Below, piece by piece: positions 34,779-43,720 of a DNA stretch of 64,000 nt; position 1 is the stretch's first letter; every line of letters begins with the position of its first letter. Source of the stretch: Bradyrhizobium sp. AZCC 1721 (lineage in GTDB: Bacteria; Pseudomonadota; Alphaproteobacteria; Rhizobiales; Xanthobacteraceae); assembly GCF_036924715.1 (NCBI RefSeq), contig NZ_JAZHSB010000001.1:3525001-3589000 (forward strand), written 5' to 3'. The position numbers and the translations under genes were made by a program. The notes below the pieces were generated by a model. The model made no database searches. It was not told where the DNA came from and saw only the letters and a list, made by a program, of their open reading frames with translations.

Positions 34779-35243
34779 ATGTCGCACGCCCGCAAGGAAT
34801 ACAAAGACTTCATGTCGCTGACGCCGGACGCCTACGAGGCGGTGCTGGCGCTTGGCCAGGTCGCGGGCAAGGCGGGCATGGACAAGCAACTGCTCGAGCT
34901 GATCAAGCTGCGTGCCTCGCAGATCAACGGCTGTGCCTTCTGCGTGCAGTACCACATCCTGGAGGGCGAGAAGCTCGGTGTGCCCACCGACAAGCTCAAC
35001 CTCGTGGTGGTCTGGCGCGAGGCGCCGCAGTTTTCCGCGCGCGAGCGTGCCGCGCTGGCTTGGACGGAGGCACTGACGCTGCTCGCAGACGGCGTCAATG
35101 ACGAGGTCTACGCCCAGGCGAGCGCGGAATTCTCCGAGAAGGAGCTCGCCTATCTCACCTCCGCCGTCGCCTCGATCAATGTCTGGAACAGATTCGGCGC
35201 GGCGTTTCGCTGGACGCCGCCGGCGCGGAAGACGGCCGCCTGA
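34779..35243 (+). CDS. Carboxymuconolactone decarboxylase/AhpD-family protein
   Basis: 154 residues, all helical. The redox CxxC motif is in INGCAFCVQYHI with a nearby His and the preceding Glu in LLELIKLRASQ, matching AhpD-like peroxidase-recycling proteins. WTEALTLLADG and FSEKELAYLTSAVASINVWNRF complete the family pattern. It probably acts as an alkylhydroperoxidase or thiol reductase in the cytosol. aggaaga precedes ATG 34779; divergent from the transglycosylase gene. Confidence 0.85.
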   Translation: MSHARKEYKDFMSLTPDAYEAVLALGQVAGKAGMDKQLLELIKLRASQINGCAFCVQYHILEGEKLGVPTDKLNLVVVWREAPQFSARERAALAWTEALTLLADGVNDEVYAQASAEFSEKELAYLTSAVASINVWNRFGAAFRWTPPARKTAA

Positions 35244-35307
35244 GCGTCGAGGGCGCTAGATACCGGTTTAGGCGAGAGGATCGCGTCCGAACCGAACCGG
35301 TTTGCGA

Positions 35308-36891
35308 TTAGTTAGCGCGACCTTCCGCTCGCCTCGCGACGTGCCGCAGCACGCCCTTCGACAACGCATGCGCGACGGCGGCTGGCGGCTCCGTCCCGAT
35401 TTCGTGGCCGCGGCTGCGGATCAGCCGTTCGTAGGAGACGATCAGGGTGGTGTAGGGGTTGACCCAGATCCAGCCGTCGCGCGTGAAGACCTGCACGTCG
35501 AAGTGGAGGTGGTACGACGTGCCGTTCGGGAAATCGAGATAGTTGGAGACCACGCCGATCTTCTCGCCCTCGGCGACCCGGCGCCCGTTGAGGATGCCGT
35601 CCGCATCCATGGCTGACGGGTTCATGTGCATGTAACGGAAACGGATGTGCTCGTTGCCTGTGTTGATCTGCAGCGTTGCCGCCTGTTGTTTCAGCGAACG
35701 GATGACGACGCCGTCGCGGACCGCGACGACCGCCTGTTTCTTCGGATGGCAGGCGTTGTCGGCGCTGCTGTTCGGCGGGCAGGGCGCGGGGCGGATGTCC
35801 TGGCCCTGGTGACCGAAGCCGGCCGCACATTGGCCGACCTGGAAACTGCGGGCTTCGCAAAAATTGTCCCGCCACGGATAGACGCCGCCGGATTTGCGCT
35901 TGGTGAACTGCTGCGAGCTGACCCGGGCCGGAGCTTTCTCCAGCGGAAAGCGGATCTGCGAATAGGCGATCAGGTCGGCGCGGCCGCCGCGCCTGCGCGC
36001 GCCGCTGTTGGCAATGATGTCGCCGCTCGGGCGATAGGTGAAGTCGGACGAAAGGGTGACCGGCCGTTCAGCAACCTCGGAGGGCACGTCGAAGCGCGGT
36101 CGCGCCGGCTGGCCTCCGGAGATGCGCAGCGCCTTCAGGAAGCGCTCGGCAATCGGGTAAGCCTCGCGGCAGGCCAGCCGCCGCGCCCGCGGCGCCGAAT
36201 CGAGGCACTGGATCGACACCACGTAGGGCACGCCGAAACGGGTGAAGGCGTAGCGCACGTAACCTTCGCGAATGAAACGGCGCATGTCCGGAAATTGCGA
36301 CACCAGCGCCTTGACCGGCTCGCCCTTGCCGCTGAGCGGATCGGCGAGATCATAGACCAGGATTGAGCCCGTAATCTGCACCTCGACCGGACGGGCGAAA
36401 GTTCGAGACGGCAGGCCGTCACCGGCGCCGGGGTCCAGCGAAAACACCGCGTCGTAGCCGGAGGGGCCGGCGTGAAACAGATCGACGGGGCGGAAGCCGG
36501 CCTGGTGGCGTGACACCGCCGGGTGGCGCGTGCCACCGGCCTCGGCCTCGAGATAGGCCGCGGTATCAAAGGGCAGCAGCACCGGCACCGGACTGCGGCC
36601 GATTCCGGCGAACATCGCCGAATTGATCGCGTTCAACTGCACCAGCGCGGGCGTCGCGCGCGGATCCCATGCCGGCACCCGCCGCTGGCCTGCGAAGGTG
36701 AAGCGCTGTGCGATCGCCGGCCGGGAATTGATCTCGCTGCGAAGCTGATCCAGAACGGCGCGCCATTCGACGCGAACGGCCGACATCGACGGCGTTCTGA
36801 ACTCATTGGCGGAAGCGCCTGATATCCCGGCGGGGAGCAAACAAAAGGCTGCCCGCCAACGCGAGAGCAAGCGGACAGCCTTTGTACCCAA
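35308..36891 (-). CDS. M23-family peptidoglycan endopeptidase, exported
   Basis: 527 residues from a TTG start. The N-terminus (VRLLSRWRAAFCLLPAGISG) reads as a signal peptide, cleaved near ASANEF. Residues ~360-500 hold the LytM/M23 zinc site: GFGHQGQDIRP (His and Asp ligands) and TSYHLHFDVQ (HxH). The ~330 residues between are unassigned. TTG 36891 is preferred because no ATG in frame preserves the signal. It is downstream of efp in the same direction (43 bp), so the two may share a transcript. Confidence 0.8.
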   Translation of the reverse strand: MGTKAVRLLSRWRAAFCLLPAGISGASANEFRTPSMSAVRVEWRAVLDQLRSEINSRPAIAQRFTFAGQRRVPAWDPRATPALVQLNAINSAMFAGIGRSPVPVLLPFDTAAYLEAEAGGTRHPAVSRHQAGFRPVDLFHAGPSGYDAVFSLDPGAGDGLPSRTFARPVEVQITGSILVYDLADPLSGKGEPVKALVSQFPDMRRFIREGYVRYAFTRFGVPYVVSIQCLDSAPRARRLACREAYPIAERFLKALRISGGQPARPRFDVPSEVAERPVTLSSDFTYRPSGDIIANSGARRRGGRADLIAYSQIRFPLEKAPARVSSQQFTKRKSGGVYPWRDNFCEARSFQVGQCAAGFGHQGQDIRPAPCPPNSSADNACHPKKQAVVAVRDGVVIRSLKQQAATLQINTGNEHIRFRYMHMNPSAMDADGILNGRRVAEGEKIGVVSNYLDFPNGTSYHLHFDVQVFTRDGWIWVNPYTTLIVSYERLIRSRGHEIGTEPPAAVAHALSKGVLRHVARRAEGRAN

Positions 36892-36934
36892 TGCATCGCC
36901 CCCCGGCGTATGCTCCGTAGCCTATGGCGCGGTC

Positions 36935-37501
36935 TTAGTCCTTTGCGCGCTCGACGTAGGAGCCGTCCTCGGTCATGACCACGATCCGTGTTCCCGTTCC
37001 AATGTGCGGCGGCACAGAGGTGCGTACGCCGTTAGAGAGGATAGCAGGCTTGTAGGAGGAAGACGCGGTCTGCCCCTTGGTGACCGGCTCGGTCTCCACA
37101 ACTTCGAGGGTTGCGCGCTGCGGCAACTGGATGGCGACCGGATTCAGGTCGTGCATCGACAGCTTCACGGTCATGTTCTCCTGCAGGTAGGGCGCGGCCG
37201 AGCCCACGATCTCCTTCGAGACCTGGACCTGGTCATAGGTCTCGGCGTTCATGAAGTGGAAGCCGTCTCCATCCTCGTAGAGGTAGTTGAAATTGCGGTC
37301 CTCGACGGTGGCCTTCTCGACCTGGTCAGTGGTCTTGTAGCGTTCCGACACCTTCACGCCGTCGCCAATGCGGCGCATTTCGATCTGGCTGACCGGGGTT
37401 CCCTTGCCGGGATGGATGTTTTCGGCCGACAGGACGACATAGAGCTTGCCGTCTTGCTCGATGACGTTGCCCTTGCGAATAGAACTGGCGATGACTTTCA
37501 A
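36935..37501 (-). CDS. efp: Elongation factor P
   Basis: 188 residues when started at TTG 37501, exactly the usual EF-P length. [20 protein letters not shown] opens domain I, and the modified lysine lies in [10 protein letters not shown] at about position 34-35. [15 protein letters not shown] and [16 protein letters not shown] are the conserved domain III landmarks. EF-P rescues ribosomes stalled on polyproline. A longer open frame with ATG 37543 would add 14 residues not found in the family. The divergent epmA and epmB genes encode its beta-lysylation enzymes. Confidence 0.93.
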   Translation of the reverse strand: MKVIASSIRKGNVIEQDGKLYVVLSAENIHPGKGTPVSQIEMRRIGDGVKVSERYKTTDQVEKATVEDRNFNYLYEDGDGFHFMNAETYDQVQVSKEIVGSAAPYLQENMTVKLSMHDLNPVAIQLPQRATLEVVETEPVTKGQTASSSYKPAILSNGVRTSVPPHIGTGTRIVVMTEDGSYVERAKD

Positions 37502-37953
37502 AGCTATTTTCCCGAATTTCTGGCCTTCGGCCGAACCGGACATTTGTGTCCGCAGGGCCAATCAGGCGGTTTCGGGCTGCAACATACTGATTTTGCCCGT
37601 CGATGCCAGCGTTTTACGGCCAGCCCGGCAAGCTGCTTGAAGCCGCAAATGGCTGGATTTTGCCGTGTTATGTGACGCGTCTGGCAAGCAATTGAACGAT
37701 GGGCCGACCGTTGCTGATGGGCTTGAAAGCAATGGTTTAAGCGGTTCGCGAAGATTTGCAGCTTTGGCTGATAGCGGCGACATCGATCGGGCGAATGGAC
37801 AAGGAGGGCGTCTTTCGACATGAAATGACGGAGCTGGAGCTGGATCTTGCCGCTTCCTCCGGCTCGCCCTGTCGAACGCAAAGAAAGTCGAATAATATCA
37901 ATGATGTTTGCCGATCCCCTGATCGCCTTGATTGGTTCCGCGGAGGATGCTCG
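37502..37953. other. Divergent promoter interval between efp and epmA
   Basis: About 450 bp with no supported gene. Open frames on both strands cross it without ribosome-binding sites. The AT-richer part at 37880-37915 could hold promoter elements for epmA. Confidence 0.45.
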
Positions 37954-39027
37954 GTGGATTCGGAACCGCCTGTGATGGTTGATATCGACCAGCCCTCGCC
38001 TTGGTGGTCGGCTACCCGGCATGCCGATCGAAAGCCGTTCCTGATGGCGCGTGCCGCGATCACGAGGGCAGTGCGAGGCTGGTTCGACGAGCAGGGTTTT
38101 ACAGAGGTGGAAACCGGCGTCCTGCAGGTCTCGCCGGGCAACGAGACGCATCTGCATGCCCCACGCACCGAAATCATCAGCCACGATGGCACGCGCGCGA
38201 CGCGCTATTTGCGAACATCGCCGGAGTTTGCCGCCAAGAAATTGCTCGCCGCCGGCGAAGCCAAAATCTTCGAATTGGCGCGCGTGTTCCGCGACCGCGA
38301 GCGCGGCGATCTGCATCTGCCCGAATTCACGATGCTGGAATGGTATCGTGCCAACGCAGGCTATGATGCCGTTATGGCCGACACCATCGCCGTGATCGCA
38401 CATGCGGCGCAGGCGACCGCGATCGGGCAGTTTTCGTTCCGGGGCAGAACGGCCGATCCCTTCGTCGAGCCGGAACTGCTGACGGTGGCATCCGCGTTCG
38501 ACCGCTTTGCCGGGATCGATCTGTTGGCCACAATCAGCAATGGAGAGGGCGATTGCGCGGCGCTTGCGGCGGCAGCAAGGCCGCGGGTGCGGATCACCGA
38601 TGACGACACCTGGTCGGATATTTTCAGCAAAGTGCTGGTCGAGCATGTCGAACCGAATCTGGGGCAGGGGCGTTTGACTGTCTTATTCGAATATCCGGCG
38701 CGGGAGGCAGCCCTTGCTCGGGCGAAAGCGTCCGATCCGCGCGTCGCCGAACGTTTTGAGGTCTATGCCTGCGGCGTCGAACTCGCCAACGGATTTGGCG
38801 AATTGACCGATGCCGGCGAGCAGCGCCGCCGTTTCGCCGCTGCTATGGACGAGAAGGAGCGGCGCTACAGCGAGCGCTATCCGCTGGATGAGGATTTTCT
38901 CGCAGCGGTTGCCGCGATGCCGCCGTCGAGCGGCGTCGCGCTCGGTTTCGACCGGCTGGTGATGCTGGCAAGCGGCGCGCTGCGGGTGGACCAGGTGGTG
39001 TGGACGCCACCGGCAGGAGAGACATGA
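37954..39027 (+). CDS. epmA: EF-P--(R)-beta-lysine ligase
   Basis: 357 residues, a class II lysyl-tRNA-synthetase-like catalytic domain without the anticodon-binding domain. Motif 2 is in KIFELARVFRDRERGDLHLPEF (quoted: FRDRERGDLHLPEF) with EWYRANAGYD following; motif 3 is GVALGFDRLVML. It attaches (R)-beta-lysine to the EF-P lysine. GTG 37954 with cggagg seven bases upstream is preferred over ATG 37975. The stop overlaps the start of epmB by four bases (ATGA). Confidence 0.9.
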   Translation: MDSEPPVMVDIDQPSPWWSATRHADRKPFLMARAAITRAVRGWFDEQGFTEVETGVLQVSPGNETHLHAPRTEIISHDGTRATRYLRTSPEFAAKKLLAAGEAKIFELARVFRDRERGDLHLPEFTMLEWYRANAGYDAVMADTIAVIAHAAQATAIGQFSFRGRTADPFVEPELLTVASAFDRFAGIDLLATISNGEGDCAALAAAARPRVRITDDDTWSDIFSKVLVEHVEPNLGQGRLTVLFEYPAREAALARAKASDPRVAERFEVYACGVELANGFGELTDAGEQRRRFAAAMDEKERRYSERYPLDEDFLAAVAAMPPSSGVALGFDRLVMLASGALRVDQVVWTPPAGET

Positions 39028-40115
39028 ACAAGATCGACCCGAAACTTTTGGCAACGCTGCGGCAGCCCGCCGATCTCATCGAGCGGGGGTTGGCGAAGAC
39101 GGCCGATCTCGCCGACCTTGAGCGGGTCGCCGCGCGCTACGCCATTGCGGTGACGCCTGATATCGCGAACCTGATCGACACGGAAAATCCTGACGATCCG
39201 ATCGCGCGGCAATTCATTCCGAGCGCGCTCGAACTAATGAATGCGCCCGGTGAAAATGCCGACCCGATCGGCGACGACGCGCATTCGCCGGTCGCCGGCA
39301 TCGTCCATCGCTATCCCGATCGCGTGCTGCTCAAGCTGGTGCATGTCTGCGCGGTGTATTGCCGCTTCTGCTTCCGCCGCGAGATGGTCGGGCCCGGCAA
39401 GGCAACGGCGCTGTCCGAGGCCGCCTATCGCGACGCGCTGGACTATATCCGCAACAACAACGAAATCTGGGAAGTCATCCTGACCGGTGGTGATCCGCTG
39501 ATGCTGTCGCCACGGCGGCTGGCTGAGATCATGACGGACCTCGCCGCCATCGATCACGTCAGGATCGTTCGCATCCACACCCGCGTGCCGGTGGCTGCGC
39601 CTGCGCGCATCGATGGCGACATGATCAGGGCGCTGAAAGCTGACGGCGCAACGACCTGGATCGCCGTTCACGCCAATCATCCGCGCGAATTGTCGGGCGA
39701 GGCCCGCGCCGCCTGCGCGCGGCTGGCCGACGCCGGTGTTCCGCTGGTGAGCCAGACGGTGCTGCTTCGCGGCGTCAATGACGATGCCGCGACGCTGGAA
39801 GCGTTGATGCGGGCCTTTGTTGAAAACCGAATCAAGCCCTATTACCTGCATCATGGCGATCTGGCGCCGGGGACCGGGCATCTGCGCACTACCATAGCAG
39901 AGGGACGGGAACTGATGCGCAACTTGCGCGGCCGCGTTTCGGGCCTGTGCCAGCCGGATTACGTGCTCGACATTCCCGGCGGCCATGGAAAGGCGCCGAT
40001 TGGGCCGAATTATTTGTCGCATGCAAGTTCCGGGGAATGTGAACTATCCTCGGAAGCGCAGTATCGTATCGTCGACTATTGCGGAGACGTTCACCTCTAT
40101 CCGCCAAAGCCGTGA
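39024..40115 (+). CDS. epmB: EF-P beta-lysylation protein, lysine 2,3-aminomutase-like radical SAM enzyme
   Basis: 363 residues. The radical SAM cluster is CAVYCRFCFRR (CxxxCxxC); EVILTGGDPLMLSP is the GGDP motif, and the PLP-lysine region PDYVLDIPGGHGKAPI is the lysine-aminomutase signature. It converts (S)-alpha-lysine to (R)-beta-lysine for EpmA. Four-base overlap with epmA indicates translational coupling, and the efp target is divergent 1.5 kb away. The TAM-barrel is complete. Confidence 0.92.
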   Translation: MNKIDPKLLATLRQPADLIERGLAKTADLADLERVAARYAIAVTPDIANLIDTENPDDPIARQFIPSALELMNAPGENADPIGDDAHSPVAGIVHRYPDRVLLKLVHVCAVYCRFCFRREMVGPGKATALSEAAYRDALDYIRNNNEIWEVILTGGDPLMLSPRRLAEIMTDLAAIDHVRIVRIHTRVPVAAPARIDGDMIRALKADGATTWIAVHANHPRELSGEARAACARLADAGVPLVSQTVLLRGVNDDAATLEALMRAFVENRIKPYYLHHGDLAPGTGHLRTTIAEGRELMRNLRGRVSGLCQPDYVLDIPGGHGKAPIGPNYLSHASSGECELSSEAQYRIVDYCGDVHLYPPKP

Positions 40116-40122
40116 TCGGGCG

Positions 40123-40335
40123 ATGACGGAGGACGGCGAGGAGAAACAGGAGCCGCCGGAAGACGAGGGCCATCGCAGAATCGAAAATGCCGTTCTGCTC
40201 GGCTTCTTCGTCCTGCTGGTGGCCGCCGGAATCTGGTTGCTAGGCACCATGGCCGATGTACGAAAGGCGCAGGACTGTGCTGCCCAGGGACGGCGAAACT
40301 GCGCAACGATCGACGTGCCCGAACGGACACGATAA
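40123..40335 (+). CDS. Small single-pass membrane protein
   Basis: 70 residues. A charged N-terminus (MTEDGEEKQEPPEDEGHRR) precedes one membrane helix (AVLLGFFVLLVAAGIWLLG) and a short Cys-containing tail (KAQDCAAQGRRNCATIDV). It starts 8 bp after the epmB stop, so it is probably the last gene of that operon. No family is recognised. The two tail cysteines would be periplasmic if the N-terminus is cytoplasmic, and could form a disulfide. Confidence 0.65.
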   Translation: MTEDGEEKQEPPEDEGHRRIENAVLLGFFVLLVAAGIWLLGTMADVRKAQDCAAQGRRNCATIDVPERTR

Positions 40336-40361
40336 AGGAATCTAAAAGGCGGAGAATCAGG

Positions 40362-40616
40362 ATGCAGAGAACAATCTTGTCAGTCGCGCTGATGGTCCTG
40401 ATCGGCATGCCTGCTGCGTTCGCGCAGGGCGGGACGTCGACAATGCCAAAGAGCAACCCGAGTGCCGGAGGGATTCCGGAGGCGCCGATCGGACACCGGC
40501 AGCCCCGCCGCAGCGACGTGCCCAGCGAAAAGAACCTGAACGATCCGAACGATCCGCTGAGCAAGGAAAACGCAGCGCTCGACCGCAAGATCAAGAGCAT
40601 CTGCCGCGGCTGCTAG
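40362..40616 (+). CDS. Small secreted protein of unknown function
   Basis: 84 residues. Signal peptide MQRTILSVALMVLIGMPAAFA, cleaved before QGG, with a good ribosome-binding site (ggcggag) upstream. The mature part is Pro/Asn/Lys rich and unstructured-looking, with NLNDPNDPLSKENAALDRKI and a CRGC C-terminus. The final Cys pair might bind metal or form a disulfide. Common in Bradyrhizobium in my experience; function unknown. Confidence 0.65.
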   Translation: MQRTILSVALMVLIGMPAAFAQGGTSTMPKSNPSAGGIPEAPIGHRQPRRSDVPSEKNLNDPNDPLSKENAALDRKIKSICRGC

Positions 40617-40901
40617 GCATGATGAAGCAAGCCTGACACAATGGATCCGTCACCTCTGAGGCGGCCGTGCGTAGCGCGGCCCTCGAAGGGCGACGGCCAC
40701 CAGCCGGGTCATTGATCCTTCAAGGCTCGCTTCGCTCGCTAGTTCACGGACCGGCTCACAGGTCGGAAGTCCGCGAAGATGACTGAACCGGCTATCGCCG
40801 GGAGAAAACCGGCCGTCCGGCTTTTCGCCTCGCCTTTGGCGAGCTTACCACCGACGAGGAAAACCGCTTCCAGCCGCGCTGGAGGTAGCGTACCGGCATC
40901 G
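40617..40901. other. Gene-free interval with degenerate repeat sequence
   Basis: No gene is supported. The stretch at 40675-40770 (ggccctcgaagggcgacggc, then ctcgcttcgctcgct) has short direct and inverted runs resembling degraded REP-type repeats. Confidence 0.4.
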
Positions 40902-41009
40902 CTACTGTCGTTCGGCCAGTTGTTCGGCCAATTCCTCGACCATGTTTTGACGTTCGGGCGGACCAGGCTGCGACGCGTCCGGCTTTTTATTCGAGTCGAT
41001 GTCAGGCAT
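40902..41009 (-). CDS. Possible 35-residue charged protein
   Basis: ATG 41009 opens MPDIDSNKKPDASQPGPPER, then QNMVEELAEQLAERQ and stop. The composition (a Pro/Lys N-terminus and an acidic amphipathic helix) looks protein-like, whereas the longer overlapping frame is Arg/Ser rich. No clear ribosome-binding site is visible, so this is a weak call. Confidence 0.3.
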   Translation of the reverse strand: MPDIDSNKKPDASQPGPPERQNMVEELAEQLAERQ

Positions 41010-41181
41010 TCGTATGCGAATGTTGCGCGGCAGATTAAGCGCAAGATCTCAGGTAAATAACCCAAACAAGCTCGTGCTAAATTTCGGGCTTGACTTGCCC
41101 TAGATCGCACTTGCCCTAGATCGCGCATGTGGAGCCACTGCCCGCACGCCCGGGAATTTCATGTGGTGGTCGGCCTTTGTC

Positions 41182-41373
41182 CTAGCGATGCCGTTGACGT
41201 CCCGACCCGGTTTCGTCATCTGCAACGCCTATGACCTCGTACTCGAAGACGATGCCTTCTGGATCGTTCACCACGAACCACTCATCGGCGAGGTCCGAGT
41301 TTGCAAACACCTTGAGATGGTCACGGTCGCCGACCTTTTTCTTTGTATCGACGTAAATCCAGACCGTTTTCAT
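41182..41373 (-). CDS. Small hypothetical protein
   Basis: 63 residues. It begins MKTVWIYVDTKKKVGDRDHL and continues VFANSDLADEWFVVNDPEGI with FEYEV, giving a compact alternating beta/alpha pattern. The residue use is unlike a shadow frame, and I believe similar short proteins occur in other Bradyrhizobium. The last dozen residues (ETGSGRQRHR) may be variable. Function unknown. Confidence 0.65.
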   Translation of the reverse strand: MKTVWIYVDTKKKVGDRDHLKVFANSDLADEWFVVNDPEGIVFEYEVIGVADDETGSGRQRHR

Positions 41374-41460
41374 CGATCTCGCGCCAGCTTGCGGCGTCCC
41401 CAGTGAGGGTCCTTGCGAGATAGGTTAAACTCCCGAACGTGGCTCCGGTTCAATGCTTTC

Positions 41461-41601
41461 ATGACACCGACGCGCGAACATCGTCGGGCCGCCGAGTCCG
41501 CCAACAGCATTAGCGCCTCGATCGCGGCCTGCCATTCCGAGAACGGCCACGGCCACGGCTATCACCCGTTGATGGGAACTAATCGATCATTGTCGGCTTA
41601 A
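41461..41601 (+). CDS. Possible 46-residue His-rich peptide
   Basis: ATG 41461 opens MTPTREHRRAAESANSISAS and ends in a His/Gly segment (HGHGYHPLMG) before stop at 41601. No ribosome-binding site is evident. It may be a gene remnant or chance. Confidence 0.22.
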   Translation: MTPTREHRRAAESANSISASIAACHSENGHGHGYHPLMGTNRSLSA

Positions 41602-41608
41602 TAGCCAA

Positions 41609-42055
41609 ATGGTGAGTGACTTCACGCCCAAGAATCGCATCAACAGCGAGCCAGGACGACCGCGCCGCATACTACCGTGGGTTTTACTTATTCTCCTCGC
41701 GGTTGCCATTGCGGCAGTGCTTTGGGCCAGCAATCGAATCGGATCCGAGTCCTCGCCATTAGCGGCTGTTCACCCCAATGTTGAGCCGTCTCTGGCTGCC
41801 GAAATCGCTGACAAGACGGCTAGACATGCTGTGGCCAATCTCCAGCAAACGATCCAAGAGCTCCAGGCAGCACAGGAACGTGCCGCGGAGCAGATCAGCG
41901 GTCTACAGCGGCAGATATCGGCTGAGCAGGGCCAACGTAAGTTGCTTTCGGAACAGTTGGGTGGGCTTTCCGCTCGCGTGGATAGTCTCCAAGGATCGAA
42001 TGCAGCAGCGCCACCCGGCCCGCCGCCACCTGCCAAGAAAGGGCGCGGGCAATGA
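41609..42055 (+). CDS. Membrane-anchored coiled-coil protein
   Basis: 148 residues. A basic N-terminus (KNRINSEPGRPRR) precedes one membrane helix (ILPWVLLILLAVAIAAVLWA); residues ~60-130 are a heptad-like coiled coil (LQQTIQELQAAQERAAEQIS, LQRQISAEQGQRKLLSEQLG), and the tail is Pro-rich (PPGPPPPAKKGRGQ). The bulk would lie in the periplasm. No domain name is known to me; similar proteins are frequent in Bradyrhizobium. The start ATG 41609 has no strong ribosome-binding site. Confidence 0.7.
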   Translation: MVSDFTPKNRINSEPGRPRRILPWVLLILLAVAIAAVLWASNRIGSESSPLAAVHPNVEPSLAAEIADKTARHAVANLQQTIQELQAAQERAAEQISGLQRQISAEQGQRKLLSEQLGGLSARVDSLQGSNAAAPPGPPPPAKKGRGQ

Positions 42056-42137
42056 GTGAGGGCTCAGCTTCCCCGCGGCTGCTGGACCTTCGGCAGGTTA
42101 CGGCCGGTCAGGATCGTCATGAAGCTGCGCGGCATAC

Positions 42138-42314
42138 CTAGTAAGTCAAGACCAGCAGTCGTTGCACAATCGCGCCTAAGCAGACGAGCACAACCAGTAA
42201 TTTTAGAAGGTTTGCTAGTTTCCTATCGGGGGCAAACTTTTCGATAGCCCAAAAACAAATTGCCCCCACGACAACAATGACCAGAACCCCAATCAGAACT
42301 GAAATGATCGCCAT
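42138..42314 (-). CDS. 58-residue two-helix membrane protein
   Basis: From ATG 42314, with a ggggga motif upstream, the frame reads MAIISVLIGVLVIVVVGAIC, then FWAIEKFAPDRKLANLLKLL and VVLVCLGAIVQRLLVLTY before stop. Two membrane helices joined by a charged loop (EKFAPDRK) give a hairpin topology like small holin-type or Thivi-type proteins. The local GC is lower than the surroundings. I believe close relatives exist in Rhizobiales and phages but cannot name the family. Confidence 0.65.
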   Translation of the reverse strand: MAIISVLIGVLVIVVVGAICFWAIEKFAPDRKLANLLKLLVVLVCLGAIVQRLLVLTY

Positions 42315-42355
42315 GTCGGCATCCCCCGAGCACTGCCTCTAGCGGGGCGAGCATC

Positions 42356-42535
42356 CTAGTGCTGTGGTCCCACGTCAAGAGCTGGCTGGCTCATGCCATC
42401 GATTAGGGAGCCGATAAGCTTCAGCAGCGCTTGGTGTTCTGGGCCGTTGGCACCGTCTCGGAGAAATTTACCAATGTCCGTGTGGGAGATTTGTCCACCG
42501 GAACTCACGTTCGGCTGATGTTTCACGGCGGGCAT
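42356..42535 (-). CDS. Possible 59-residue hypothetical protein
   Basis: ATG 42535, preceded by gtcgagg, opens MPAVKHQPNVSSGGQISHTD and continues IGKFLRDGANGPEHQALLKL with IGSLIDGMSQP. The second half is a plausible amphipathic helix. It lies in the low-GC small-gene patch and shares its strand with the neighbour. Weak support. Confidence 0.35.
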   Translation of the reverse strand: MPAVKHQPNVSSGGQISHTDIGKFLRDGANGPEHQALLKLIGSLIDGMSQPALDVGPQH

Positions 42536-42562
42536 CCTCGACACCGGGTCGCGCGTCAACAA

Positions 42563-42878
42563 CCAAAATCGCCGTTGCTGCTCTCGTAGAGAACTCGTTC
42601 AATCATAGGCATCTAATCGAGCCCGCGATGTTCGGTTCTGACTGATTTCCGGGGGAGTGCGCGCCTTGAGCAGTTCGGCCGCGACTTGGAACCCGACCGA
42701 GCGTCAGTGGCTGTACAGCTAATCCCCGCGCCTTGCTGCCGACTTCCACAAGGTCTAGAGACAACAGCCACCAAGTATGAGCATGAATCGTCAGCCGCAG
42801 ATCACAAGCTGACACGAGGAACGACTGCGTCAGGTCGTTTATCTGCAACCCCGGTCGCGATCTTGTCATCCTGAATTG
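42563..42878. other. Gene-free interval
   Basis: About 315 bp with only unsupported short open frames. I see no RNA gene, repeat or clear promoter. Confidence 0.4.
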
Positions 42879-43211
42879 TCAGTAATCGAGATCTGACAGG
42901 AATGTAGTGTTCACGATTTCAAACTCGGACTCCAACCAACCTTTCATCAACTGCGCACGCGCCAGACGATGCGTTTCGGAATCTGAGGTAGTGCATTTCA
43001 CCGCGTGATGATCGATGCCCGAAATCTCGAGCAGCGTGTCGAAGCTTGCCTGGCGATCTTCGCGATTCCCGACTTCGGCAAAGTAGATCGTATGGTCGAA
43101 CTTTCCCATCGCCCAGCAAAATTGAACGGGGGTTTGCGCAACGTCGGCAACTGCCAAGTTCGGAACAATCAAAGCTGCAATCATGATCAATCGAATGACT
43201 AATCTAATCAT
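42879..43211 (-). CDS. Secreted hypothetical protein
   Basis: 110 residues. Signal peptide MIRLVIRLIMIAALIVPNLAVA, cleaved before DVAQ; the mature ~88 residues contain two Cys (VQFCWAMGKF and AVKCTTSDSE) that may pair. ATG 43211 has ggaatgg upstream; a GTG one codon earlier is in frame. No family is recognised. Codon use is less GC-biased than in flanking operons, suggesting recent acquisition. Confidence 0.55.
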   Translation of the reverse strand: MIRLVIRLIMIAALIVPNLAVADVAQTPVQFCWAMGKFDHTIYFAEVGNREDRQASFDTLLEISGIDHHAVKCTTSDSETHRLARAQLMKGWLESEFEIVNTTFLSDLDY

Positions 43212-43256
43212 CACACCATTCCAAAAAATGTCGTTTGAGTTGCTGGTCTGAGGCCG

Positions 43257-43508
43257 CTACCGCTTGGTGACAGGCTTGGCCGTTGTCGGAATATCGATTG
43301 ATGCTGGCCCATCTTTCAGGCGTGCCATCTGAGTTTCGCTCGACGCTCTGAGGTCGCGCGCAGGTCCATTTGCAAGAACGAGACCGACCGCGACGATGAT
43401 CGCGGCCAAATAGGTGAGGTACAAGCCGCCAGTCCACCGACGGTAGGTGCGCAGGTCGTCCGCACTCAGTTTGCTGGGAAATTGCTGGTTGTTCGGAAAT
43501 TGCTTCAT
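43257..43508 (-). CDS. Small single-pass membrane protein
   Basis: 83 residues from ATG 43508. Soluble N-terminus (MKQFPNNQQFPSKLSADDLR), one membrane helix (GGLYLTYLAAIIVAVGLVLA) and a Pro/Thr-rich tail (SIDIPTTAKPVTKR). A longer upstream frame is Arg/Ser rich and not supported. Function unknown. Confidence 0.6.
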   Translation of the reverse strand: MKQFPNNQQFPSKLSADDLRTYRRWTGGLYLTYLAAIIVAVGLVLANGPARDLRASSETQMARLKDGPASIDIPTTAKPVTKR

Positions 43509-43720
43509 CGAAACCTCGTTCGAAATAGAAGTCCCGGCAAAGCAGTATTCCGAACTGCGATTTCGTAAGTGTGAAGTATGCCACAGGCCCGCCAATTTTT
43601 TGCTGCTAGCGCAGCTTTGACGGCGTCGCGCGGGTGCGTACGCTTCGTAGTGCAGCTTCAATAGAAGCTGGGCAGGGCGCACCGATCGCGCCCTACTTCG
43701 CCATCATTCGACCCGGGTGG

